From NCBI RefSeq assembly GCF_014218275.1, contig NZ_AP023213.1:4088954-4152953 (forward strand): DNA of 64,000 nt. Reading direction: 5' to 3'. Below the pieces are notes generated by a model. That model ran no database searches and had not been told where the DNA came from. It was given only the letters and a program-made list of their open reading frames with translations. This DNA is from Citrifermentans bremense (GTDB lineage: Bacteria > Desulfobacterota > Desulfuromonadia > Geobacterales > Geobacteraceae). The position numbers and the translations under genes were made by a program. This document shows positions 9,053 through 17,800 of this stretch, one piece after another; positions within the stretch are counted from its first letter, which is position 1, and every line of letters starts with the position of its first letter.

Positions 9053-10057
9053 ATGCATGCCCACGCCGACACCCATCTGGACCAGAGCATAACGGGACGC
9101 TTCAAGTACGCCATAATACTAACCGCTGTCACGCTCGTCGCCGAACTGGCGGGGGGGCTTTGGACCAACTCCCTTGCGCTTCTCTCTGATGCGGCGCACG
9201 TCTTCCTCGACCTCTTCGCGCTGCTGCTTTCCCTGGGCGCCATCAAGCTTGCCTCCTACCCGGTCAGCGACACCCGCACCTTCGGCTGGCACCGGATGGA
9301 GGTCTTCGCCTCCTTCATAAACGGCAGCACCGTCTTTCTCATCGCCGGGATCATCTGCTACGAGGCGGTTATCCGCTTCGTCCATCCCGAAGAGGTGAAG
9401 AGCCTGGAGATGCTGATCATCGCCTTCATCGGCCTGGTGATGAACCTGGTCTCGGCGGGGGCGCTCCACTCGCACTCTCACGACGACCTGAACGTGCACA
9501 GCGCGTTTCTGCACGTGATCGGCGACGCAGCCGCCTCGGTAGGAGTGATCATCGGCGGGATCATCATGTACTTCACCAACTGGTATCTTCTCGATGCGCT
9601 CATCTCCGTCGGCATCGGCTTCATCATCTTCTGGGGTTCCTGGCGCGTGATGCGCGAGGCAGTGCACATCCTTTTAGAAGGGGTTCCCCGCGGCATCGAG
9701 GTGGAGAAGGTGTCGGCCACCATCCTGGAGATAGAAGGTGTGGAAGAAGTGCATCACGTCAACATCTGGACCATCTGCTCGCACATCCTGGCGCTGTCCG
9801 GGCACGTCGTGGTTCCACCGACTTTCAAAGGCGACCATGGCGGCATCCTCAGGAGGATCGAGGAACGGCTTTTCGAGCGCTACCACATCTCCCACACCAC
9901 GCTCCAGCTGGAAACCAGCCGCTGCACCGACATAGAAGGGGCAAAGCAGTTCCGCCACCGCCCACGCGCGGCGTCCCTGGCACACGCACATGCCCATCCG
10001 CACCACCACCCCCACGGCAGCTGCCAGGGGCATCACCACCACGACCACACACATTGA
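9053..10057 (+). CDS. czcD: Cation diffusion facilitator metal exporter (ZitB/CzcD type)
   Basis: 334 residues with six predicted membrane segments between about 20 and 205. The metal site is visible as DAAHVFLDLFA in TM2 (the family HxxxD) and HVIGDAAASVGV in TM5. A cytoplasmic domain follows (GVEEVHHVNIWTICSHILALSGHVVV), then a very His-rich tail (HAHAHPHHHPHG, HHHHDHTH) that would bind Zn, Co or Ni. Like CzcD/ZitB it should exchange cytoplasmic divalent metal for protons at the inner membrane. The N-terminal HAHADTH is also metal-binding. ilvA follows 16 bp downstream and may be co-transcribed. Confidence 0.9.
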   Translation: MHAHADTHLDQSITGRFKYAIILTAVTLVAELAGGLWTNSLALLSDAAHVFLDLFALLLSLGAIKLASYPVSDTRTFGWHRMEVFASFINGSTVFLIAGIICYEAVIRFVHPEEVKSLEMLIIAFIGLVMNLVSAGALHSHSHDDLNVHSAFLHVIGDAAASVGVIIGGIIMYFTNWYLLDALISVGIGFIIFWGSWRVMREAVHILLEGVPRGIEVEKVSATILEIEGVEEVHHVNIWTICSHILALSGHVVVPPTFKGDHGGILRRIEERLFERYHISHTTLQLETSRCTDIEGAKQFRHRPRAASLAHAHAHPHHHPHGSCQGHHHHDHTH

Positions 10058-10073
10058 CCCCGGACGGTAGATA

Positions 10074-11282
10074 ATGCTTGATTACAACCTGATCGTCGAC
10101 GCAGCCCAGAGACTCAAGAAAAGGGTGCGCCGCACGGAACTGATCCATGCTCAGCATTTCAGCGAGCGGCTCGGCCTCCCCCTTTACTTCAAATGCGAGA
10201 ACCTGCAGCGCACCGGCGCCTTCAAGATACGCGGCGCACTCAACTTCATGACGGCGCAGCCGCGTCAGGCTCTGGCGGGCGGCGTCATCACCGCCTCGGC
10301 AGGAAACCACGCACAGGGAGTTGCCTTCTCCGCCGATCTCCTCGGGGTGAAGGCGGTGGTCTACATGCCGGAGAGCACACCGCCGCAGAAGGTATTCGCC
10401 ACCCGCGATTACGGCGCGGAGGTCGTTTTGGAGGGGAGGAACTTCGACGAGGCGTGTGCCGCCGCCCTGAGGCAGGCCAAGGCTACCGGAGCACTTTTCG
10501 TGCACCCATTCAACGATCCCTTGGTGATGGCGGGACAGGGAACCATCGGGCTTGAGCTGCTCGAGGATCTCCCGGATCTCGCCAACGTGCTGGTCCCGGT
10601 GGGAGGGGGAGGATTGATTGCAGGCATCGCCCGCGCCATCAAGGAGACCAACCCGCAGGTGCGGATCATCGGTGTCGAGGCCGCCGCAGCCCCTTCGATG
10701 CACCAGGCGCTGCACAAAGGGGAAGTCGTGACGGTCCCGATACGGGCTAGCCTCGCCGACGGTATCGCGGTCAAGACCGCGGGAAGCGACACCTTTCCGG
10801 TAGTAAAGGAGTACGTGGACGAGATCGTCCTGGTAGACGAGGAGGAGATCGCACTCGCCATCGTCTCTCTCATGGAACGGAACAAGCTGATGGTGGAGGC
10901 TGCCGGCGCGGTAGGGCTTGCTGCGCTTTTGAACGGCAAGGTGAAGCGGATCTCCGGGAAGACGGTGGCGCTTCTTTCGGGTGGTAACATCGACGTGAAG
11001 ACCATAGCCGTGGTCGTGGAGCGGGGTCTTTTGGCTGCGGGGCGCTACCTGAAGCTCAAGATCGAGCTGGACGACGTTCCCGGCGCGCTGGCGCGGCTCG
11101 CCACCGAGATCGCCGAGGCGCGGGCCAACATATCCATCATCACCCATGACCGCCGCTCCGAGTCGCTTCCCATAGGGAAGACCGAGGTGCTGGTCGAGTT
11201 GGAGACCAGGGGGGCTGAGCATATCCAGGATGTGATCAGGCACCTGAATAAGCAAGATTACCTGCTGGAAGTCATCAAATAA
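10074..11282 (+). CDS. ilvA: Threonine ammonia-lyase with ACT domain
   Basis: 402 residues, the short (catabolic/TdcB-like plus ACT) length. The PLP lysine is in GAFKIRGALNF (about residue 47); the phosphate-binding loop is VPVGGGGLIAGIA. The ACT regulatory domain covers about 325-402 (LKIELDDVPGALARLATEIAEARANI). It deaminates threonine to 2-oxobutyrate, the first step of isoleucine synthesis. Geobacter relatives can also make isoleucine by citramalate, so this enzyme may be secondary. A long-stem terminator follows directly at 11284-11344. Confidence 0.93.
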   Translation: MLDYNLIVDAAQRLKKRVRRTELIHAQHFSERLGLPLYFKCENLQRTGAFKIRGALNFMTAQPRQALAGGVITASAGNHAQGVAFSADLLGVKAVVYMPESTPPQKVFATRDYGAEVVLEGRNFDEACAAALRQAKATGALFVHPFNDPLVMAGQGTIGLELLEDLPDLANVLVPVGGGGLIAGIARAIKETNPQVRIIGVEAAAAPSMHQALHKGEVVTVPIRASLADGIAVKTAGSDTFPVVKEYVDEIVLVDEEEIALAIVSLMERNKLMVEAAGAVGLAALLNGKVKRISGKTVALLSGGNIDVKTIAVVVERGLLAAGRYLKLKIELDDVPGALARLATEIAEARANISIITHDRRSESLPIGKTEVLVELETRGAEHIQDVIRHLNKQDYLLEVIK

Positions 11283-11283
11283 A

Positions 11284-11344
11284 AAAACCGTTGGCCACGG
11301 AGAAGATTGTGAAAGAAGCAATATTCCCAGTGGCCAACGGTTTT
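11284..11344. terminator. Bidirectional terminator between ilvA and recQ 3' half
   Basis: A 15-bp perfect inverted repeat, AAAACCGTTGGCCAC and its complement, separated by 31 bases, with A/T runs on both outer sides. The loop is unusually long for a terminator. Confidence 0.7.
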
Positions 11345-11349
11345 AACGT

Positions 11350-12282
11350 TTAATTCTCCGCCTTCTCCAGATGGTCCCTGATCACCCGCAAGAAGGCATC
11401 GCCGTAGCGGGCCATCTTGTGCTGCCCCACCCCGGTTATCTTCAGCAACTCCCACTTGTCCTTGGGCATCTGTGCCGCCATCTCGGCGAGCGTCGCGTCG
11501 GCGAATACAACGAATGGCGGCACCTGCTGCTCGTCCGCGATCCCCTTCCTTAGCTCCCGCAGCTCCTGGAACAGCGCGCCGTCGTAAGCCGGCTTTTTGG
11601 CCGCCGATTTCTTCTCCACCACCTTCGTGTCGCGCGGCTTGGCAAGTTCCAACCGCATCTCCCCCCTCAAAAGCGGGCGCGCACCCTCGGTCAGCTTCAA
11701 GACAGAAAAGTTCGCCAGGTCCTGCTCCAGGTACCCCAGGTGAATCAACTGGCGGAAAAGGTTCCCCCAGAAATCCTGGGAATGCTGCTTCCCTATGCCG
11801 AAGGTGGAAAGCTGGTCGTGCTTCAGCTCCTGGATCCGGTGGTTCTGCGAACCGCGCAAGACGTCGATGACGTGCCCCATCCCGAAGCGCTGTCCGACGC
11901 GGTAGACGCAGGAGAGCGCCTTCTGGGCATCCTCGGTGGCGTCGAAGCGCTCCGGCGGGCTCTCGCAGATGTCGCAGTTGCCGCAGTCCTGCTCCAGTCG
12001 GTCCCCGAAATAGCCAAGGAGCACCCGACGCCGGCAGGTCTGCGCCTCGGCGAACCCGATCATGCAGTTGAGCTTATGCAGTTCGATCCGGTTTTGCTCC
12101 GCGTTGCCGCCGTTGCCGATGAGCCCACGCGCCACCGCGACGTCGCCGTAACCGAACAACAGCAGCGCGTCGGCGGGAAGCCCGTCACGGCCCGCACGGC
12201 CCGTCTCCTGGTAGTAGCTCTCTATGCTCTTCGGCATGTCGTAATGCACCACGAAGCGGACGTTGGACTTGTCTATCCCCAT
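11350..12282 (-). pseudogene. recQ: Host recQ, 3' half (island-disrupted)
   Basis: 310 residues beginning at [19 protein letters not shown], which is helicase motif V/VI in the middle of RecQ, so the ATG is an internal methionine and not a true start. It continues through [15 protein letters not shown] (motif VI), the Zn-binding RQC region (CRRRVLLGYFGD, then CGNCDIC), the winged helix, and an HRDC domain at the C-terminus (ATLAEMAAQMPKDKWELLKITGVGQHKMARYGDAF split across about 240-290). The missing 293-residue N-terminal half is at 40039-40920 on the same strand. Together they give a normal RecQ of about 600 residues. The break is exactly in front of this Met, at the left island junction. 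Confidence 0.93.
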
Positions 12283-12586
12283 GCTTTTATCGGAACGTGA
12301 GTTAAAGTCGGTTTTTTAAGCGTGCAGGGGGGGGGGCTGCCCAAGGTGGCAAGAGTGGCTGCGGTTCAAAGCAAAGCTTGGGCTGTCGGCGCAATAGATG
12401 TTGTTGCGACCACCTCAAATCACGGCAGCCCCACAGTTGGAGCTGCTCAGAATGGAACAGCGGGCGAGCTGATCCCCAAATTAAGTGAAAAGAGCTGTCG
12501 TTCTTATTCTTGCAGCTTTGTGCAGGACAATGTTAATACAGTAGACGAGGTCGGGAGTGAGGGGGCTTTTGTAAAGTTGGCTACAG

Positions 12587-12814
12587 TTATTTCTTCATTT
12601 CTGCTTCTGCTAGTTCAACAAGATGCGCAGCAGGAACTTTTAGTATTTTTGATATTTCCAAAATAGTGACTAATGATGGTTGCCTCAAGCCCCGCTCTAG
12701 TAGGGATATAAACGTTCTATCTAAGTTCGCTTCCAAGGCCAGCTTTTCCTGCGAAAGGCCACTTTTCACGCGAAGATCTCGCAATACTTTGCCAAACGCG
12801 TCTTCAGGTCTCAC
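12587..12814 (-). CDS. XRE-family controller-type regulator (restriction-modification C-protein-like)
   Basis: 75 residues, GTG start at 12814 with AGGAGGG upstream. Almost the whole protein is one helix-turn-helix domain: FGKVLRDLRVKSGLSQEKLALEANLDRTFISLLERG, then PSLVTILEISKILKV. Size and sequence match controller (C) proteins of type II restriction-modification systems. A C-box-like element (12859-12876) lies 45-62 bp upstream, as expected for autoregulation. No restriction or methyltransferase gene is nearby, so it is either an orphan or controls neighbouring island genes such as the divergent 12981 gene. Confidence 0.85.
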   Translation of the reverse strand: MRPEDAFGKVLRDLRVKSGLSQEKLALEANLDRTFISLLERGLRQPSLVTILEISKILKVPAAHLVELAEAEMKK

Positions 12815-12858
12815 GTGCCGCCCTCCTAGGCAGGCACCGTACCTATAAAACGCTAATT

Positions 12859-12876
12859 AGTCTTCGGACTATAGTC
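12859..12876. promoter_or_regulatory. C-box-like operator
   Basis: AGTC-N4-GACT-AT-AGTC, containing the perfect palindrome GACTATAGTC (12867-12876). Type II R-M controller proteins bind GACT/AGTC half-sites of this kind. It is placed between the XRE gene and the divergent 12981 gene. Confidence 0.5.
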
Positions 12877-12980
12877 TTCAAAAAATGAGGATTGCATGTT
12901 ATTGTCGCAGTGATGTGTGGATTATGTATGACATGTCAGCCAGAGCGGCATAGACTGGACATCCCATTAAGGAGCAAAAA

Positions 12981-13214
12981 ATGAAGCCTTCATGTTGTGG
13001 TGGCAGCCTTGAGCAGCAGTACTTTACAGCCGAGCAGTTATCAGCCATGATTGACCACCATCTTTCCTACTGGGTGGATCCAAGTGGGAAAAGTGATATT
13101 GAGGCTGAAACCGCAAATGTTTTGAACCGTAATTGTGTCCAAATTGCAAAGCAGCTTCTATTGTTGCTTAAGCTAGGTAGTACCCCTCTGGTCGCTGAGA
13201 CCGGTAGGGAGTAA
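12981..13214 (+). CDS. Small cysteine-containing hypothetical protein
   Basis: 77 residues with AAGGAGC upstream of the ATG. It starts MKPSCCGGSLEQQYF; the middle is helical and hydrophilic and the end contains a Leu run (KQLLLLLKLG). Not recognised. It is divergent from the XRE regulator, with the C-box between them, so the two may form a small regulated unit like a controller and its target. It is real on the basis of the ribosome binding site and amino-acid composition, but has no known domain. Confidence 0.55.
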   Translation: MKPSCCGGSLEQQYFTAEQLSAMIDHHLSYWVDPSGKSDIEAETANVLNRNCVQIAKQLLLLLKLGSTPLVAETGRE

Positions 13215-13592
13215 CGAACACTGCTCCGGTATCACCAACGCTTGGGGGAGAGTAAAAGGATTACCTGGACGTGCCTCTGTGGGGGTCCATGAAACTGGGG
13301 TGGGGCAAAGCCAACAACAAATGAAAAAAGCCAGTTTGTGGCGTCACGTCTTAAGTAGGTTACAGGCCCGACCTAGACCCTTCGACCTCGTATTGCCCCT
13401 GCAGACACGACGTCTCTCGACCACAAACCGACTCCTGCGCACCATAGCATATGACCTAAATACACTGCAAAGCAGAAATACCGACATAGCCTGCCGAAAC
13501 CCGCTCGCATATATCTGGGAGTTGGTTGGCATTCTCAGCTTAATGAACCTGCTGAGGTCAAAAATGCTGGTGCCGGCAAAACAGGACCCAAC
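13215..13592. other. Stretch without a supported gene
   Basis: A plus-strand open frame of up to 107 codons (13279-13602, possible start at 13321) overlaps the start of the next gene by ten bases. It has no good ribosome binding site and a composition unlike its neighbours (Arg/Leu-rich, no domain). I do not call it a gene. Confidence 0.4.
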
Positions 13593-14342
13593 ATGGCTAT
13601 AATCGCAACTGACATACATGGTGACCCCGCTGTCGCCAAAGCCTTCCTGGCCTTTCGGCCAGAGGAACTCCATATATGCCTTGGAGACCTTGTCGATGGC
13701 CGAGAAAGGCCTTCATCTTTCGAAAAAGAAGCAGAATGCCTCGACCTGCTTCTCCAATCTGACTCTATTCTCTTGTGGGGCAACCACGACCTTGCTTACC
13801 TTCCGGAACGTCCCTGGAAATGTTATGGAAATTTTGGGGAAAGTGCATTCCTGAAGCAGTTCGACACGGCCCGGGACCGACTCCGCGCCGCCTATTCCGT
13901 TGATGGCTGGCTTTGCACGCATGCAGGAGTCTCACCAAAGGTAGCGCGAGTTCTCGCAAAAGAAGTAGAGACCACTGACTTGGAAGCCGTTGTGGCTTGG
14001 CTAAATGCCGAGTTCATAAGAGAACTCCGGACCGGACTCCCTCAGCAAGATTCGGATGAGTTGCGATTTGGGTATGGACCGTTGTTCAAAATTCCAGTTT
14101 GTCGAGGCGGCACGGATGAATATGGTGGAATTTTCTGGTTTGATGCGTTTGGTGAACAGACCCAACCGAGTCCTGCAGTTGGTCTACAAATTTTTGGACA
14201 TACTCCAGTACCCTATCCAGAGAGAGGAACTAGCATGGACTTTGCCGGTGGTCCCGCAGCTTCTTGGATTAACCTTAACACTTTCGAAGGTTATTGGGTC
14301 TATGATACCCAAAAGGATCAACTAGTTGAACTTATATTGTGA
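13593..14342 (+). CDS. Calcineurin-like metallophosphoesterase (island copy)
   Basis: 249 residues. All metal-binding motifs of the family are present in order: ATDIHGD (D7, H9), LGDLVDGR (D32), GNHD (64-67), THAG (about 108) and FGHTP (about 205). The closest architecture is the serine/threonine protein phosphatase or Ap4A-hydrolase-like group. No signal peptide, so cytoplasmic. It lies in the AT-rich left end of the island between the small cysteine protein and a broken gene. Substrate unknown; metallophosphoesterases are found in several defence islands, so a nucleic-acid or nucleotide substrate is possible. Confidence 0.85.
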   Translation: MAIIATDIHGDPAVAKAFLAFRPEELHICLGDLVDGRERPSSFEKEAECLDLLLQSDSILLWGNHDLAYLPERPWKCYGNFGESAFLKQFDTARDRLRAAYSVDGWLCTHAGVSPKVARVLAKEVETTDLEAVVAWLNAEFIRELRTGLPQQDSDELRFGYGPLFKIPVCRGGTDEYGGIFWFDAFGEQTQPSPAVGLQIFGHTPVPYPERGTSMDFAGGPAASWINLNTFEGYWVYDTQKDQLVELIL

Positions 14343-14446
14343 CTTGTTTACGGACTACGTCTCGGCGCCAGCGTTTAACTGGTTAATTCGGAAATGCTCT
14401 GATTTCATAAGCTACTGTCTTGTGGTGTCAGTGAGGATAGTGTAGA

Positions 14447-14773
14447 TCAAGACAATCTGGCTCTTTCGACGTGAGCCATGGCCATGAGATATCCGAGCCA
14501 GTCGGGCCTGTCTGTGACATATGTGCCGTCAGGATCATCATTCCAAGTAATGTCCTCTGTTACGGGAGATTTGAGAGCAGCGGAAATGCCTGCCATCCAT
14601 GAAAGTACGGCTTGACTGACGATTGTTTTATCTGTGATTGAGTCACCTGGATCAGGATGTGACGTTATGATTTCAACTTTCGTCCCCGATTGGCGTGCCA
14701 TCTGCTGAAGAATAGTCTTCTAGTCACCCGCATGGTATCTGGTCAATGGTCCTACATAAATATCAAGTCCCAT
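14447..14773 (-). pseudogene. MGLDIYVG-family hypothetical gene with amber stop at codon 18
   Basis: From ATG at 14773 the frame reads MGLDIYVGPLTRYHAGD, then TAG (14720-14722), then continues in frame KTILQQMARQSGTKVEI and on to DRPDWLGYLMAM and a stop at 14447. The N-terminal MGLDIYVGxLTRYxxGDW signature is a widespread conserved hypothetical family, in which the interrupted position is normally Trp, so the change is TGG to TAG. The last 15 residues also drift from the family, so there may be a second lesion. If the second ATG (14701) is used, an 84-residue fragment could still be made. The function of the family is not known to me. Confidence 0.6.
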
Positions 14774-14807
14774 GTATTTTCCCTTTATGCCAACATCATA
14801 AGGCTGA

Positions 14808-14846
14808 CCGGCAAGATTTTAGGCCGGTCCAACCGTGGGTTGGAAC
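14808..14846. other. Paired hairpins downstream of the STAND gene
   Basis: GACCGGC / GCCGGTC around a 10-base loop, directly followed by CCAACC-GTG-GGTTGG. No T-run, so termination is uncertain. The CCAAC/GTTGG half-sites recall attC ends but the spacing does not fit an attC. Confidence 0.35.
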
Positions 14847-14899
14847 CCCTTCGTCCCTTACTTTTTGAAATTTGGAGTTTAGCCCTACTTCCTGCCAAC

Positions 14900-17800
14900 T
14901 CAATCAAACCGCGAACGCTCTTCATTTGTTTCCTCGTGTTCAATCCTTCGATCTAAATATTCTACTTCGTTCTCGATCCATTGTGTTACCTCAAACTCGA
15001 AACCAGCCGCGAGCCAAGTGCGGAGTTTGTCGCGTTTTCGCTTCAGATAGTCACTTGTTGGGCCGGTCCATCCTCCTGAGTGAAATGATGCACTGATTCC
15101 ACTTTGCACACCGTCGCACTCGACATACCTGTATAACAATTCTCTCGTCAGTCGCCCCCCTTTGTCCTCATCTAGTGTTCCGGGGGCTGCGTGAGCAATC
15201 AGCGAAGCCCTGGATGAAGGGTCTTCTTCTATCCATTCAATAATTTCCGATATCGGCAGATCGGCTATTGCGCCTTTTGTGCCTTCCTCATTAAATCCTG
15301 ATAGGCCTCCCTTAAGCCAACCGAATAAATCGTTACGCCATTTTGGAAGTGCTCCCTCAAAATGCGTCTTCACAATTTTCCACGCTCCGGCAGGATTTGC
15401 TTTTACGATCTCATTTGCGAGAGGCACAACATTATGATCGTAGCTCAGGCGGTAGACTGTGCCCATTTTAGCAAGCAAACAATCCAGCATAGAAAGGGCA
15501 CGACTCCGGTCCCACTTGATCAGTTTTAAGCAGACATTTTTCCAGTGGTAGCCGCGCATTACATTTCGGCTCTCCTCGTCAGGAATGGATCTAGACACGA
15601 CCCCGAACACGAAATCTGGATTGAACTGCGATGAATCGTTGAACGGGATAGACTCCAGTAGATCAATCAGCAGGGACAGCGAGTCCTGTCCTCCATGGTC
15701 GTGCAGTTGACATAGCAGACGCATAACTCTTTCAGGGGGGACCGATTCGATGGCCCTACCATATCGCAACACCTGAAATAGATATGGATCGATCCAATTC
15801 TTTTCTAATGCATCCTGACACTTAACGAACAGCCCATCATCATAAGCTGAATGGAGCGCAATAGTTGCACCAAGCCATGCTGTACTCTCTGTGTCAAAAA
15901 AGCATGCCACTGTTGCGGCATAAAAATCTGGATCGCTTAGTTGGACTACAGAAAGGTAGCCATGCAGACACACTTGGTGTTTTGTTTCCAGTGCCAACTT
16001 AATGAGTGAGAGTAGCAACTCTCGAGACCTATCGTTCTGTGCCAACTGTGCTCCGAAATGCCACAGTGCAGGCGAATTTTTCGCTGGCGACAGGAGGTGC
16101 TGAATCTGATTCAACTTCTCGGGATGCGTTGCGATGCGGCGAGCCAAAGCGTTAACCAGTGGCTTCGCACGGTTCCTGACCTTGTTGTGCCGCTCGCGAA
16201 AGTCGTCGTCCCATTCCATCCAGTCCACATCGATTACGTAGCGTTGAAACCGGCTCGCTAAGTCACGCCTTGTGTAACGACGCTCAAGGCAGCTAAGCCT
16301 CGTGGTGATTTCTGGGTGCTTGCCATCGTCTTGATACTCCCTCCAATGCCAAAAGAAGGCATTCAGCTTCTCTGGCGACATCGCAGGATCATCCACAAGT
16401 AGATTGAGGACTTGAAACGCCAACTCGGTACATGGTGGGGTTGTAATTTGCTGTTCTACGGCTTCCAGCAAGGTCTCGCAAACTTCAGTTTGCAGGGAAG
16501 GCGGCCATTTCCGGGTCTCATCAACCAGCGTCTGGAAATAGACGAACTTGGCTTGCCACCACTCTCCGTATGTCGTAGGTGTCCAGAGTTTTGCTCTCTC
16601 CCGTAGCCCTTGATACTCAGGCCCGACAATCCGGAAGCCCATGCCACGACTGTCGAGGGCCGCACGAATCGCTTTGAGCCCAAGAAGACGTTCTGCATCA
16701 CGAGGAGCATGAAGAAGCTTGAGCATTGCCGGAAGTCGGGCTTCGGGACTCGATTCGGTAGCAGCTGCCTCAGGACCAATGTGAAATAATCCAATCAAGG
16801 TGCCCGTGGAGTTGTTGGAGTAATTGGCATTCTCGTTGACAGCGAGACGCCCTAGCACTTGGATAGCCCTGACGGTAAGCGTTGGCCAAACGGCGATCTT
16901 TTCGAGCGCCCAGACTAGATTTTGCCGATTATCCTCGAAAGCTAGAAGCTCCTGATCCGTCCATCTGCCGATTGTCGCTTCCAGAAGCCGCAGCACAGCA
17001 GATGGATTGGCTTCGGCCAAAATTGAGGGAAATTGAGAACCTTTCATCGACATTAACGCTTCGCGTTTAGAAAAAATGCCTTCTGGTCTAAGGATGTCGT
17101 CAATTATGTGCGCTGTTGCCGTACCCTCTGCGAACTTGAACATGTTCATGAACCAAGCGTGTAAAGACTCCGGCATCTTGTCGAAGGTTTGAGTGAAGTC
17201 GAATCCTCGCCCATAGCGCTCCCAAAACTGCTTCCACAAGTAAATGTGTAGGGCTTTGGGCACAAAGAAGAGCGTTCTGCTCCCCTGTAGCACCCTTCGT
17301 GCACGTAGGCTTTGGACAATCTCCTGGAAAAGCGCCCATCCAATAGTTGGATCATTTTCGCGAATGAGTTCAGCTATGTACTCTGCTTCTTTCCCTACGG
17401 GGGCTTCGTACCCAAATCTGCTAAATAGTGCTAGATGTTGTGTCACACAGTCGACTTGTCTCGCGGAACCTTCATCCCGGATGCCGTAGCCATGTAGAAA
17501 TCTGGTCCAAATTGGTACTGTGGCTGGGGATTTCAGAAGGTCACCTGGATTTGCTCTTAAGTTATCTGCAACCGCCTGTGCAACCCGAGGCGAACCTTCG
17601 CAAATCGCAACCCATCGATCGATCTCACGTGAGTCGCCAACTCCGCGAACAAGTATCTTTTTTATCGTCTCATCAGGTAGGCGCGGGGCATTCAGTCTAA
17701 CAATTTCTTCGTCGTGACTTTCGTCTCTCCCATGATCAAGCGACACTATCTTCAGGCTACCGCAACGAGGTTTTAAGTGTCTCCAAATATCTGACAGATC

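Noticed and set aside
9849-11321. 490-codon minus-strand open frame opposite ilvA and czcD
   Set aside because: It mirrors two well-recognised genes; its translation is Leu/His/Arg/Gly-rich with no domain. A GC-rich shadow.
12322-12666. 114-codon plus-strand frame at the island's left end
   Set aside because: It overlaps the XRE gene in antisense, starts in a ten-G run and lacks a ribosome binding site.
13279-13602. 107-codon gene before the island metallophosphoesterase
   Set aside because: No ribosome binding site, biased composition and no domain; equally long frame exists on the other strand.
14808-14846. An eighth attC site after the STAND gene
   Set aside because: CCAAC and GTTGG half-sites are only 3 bp apart and no distant second core is found, so it does not fold as an attC.
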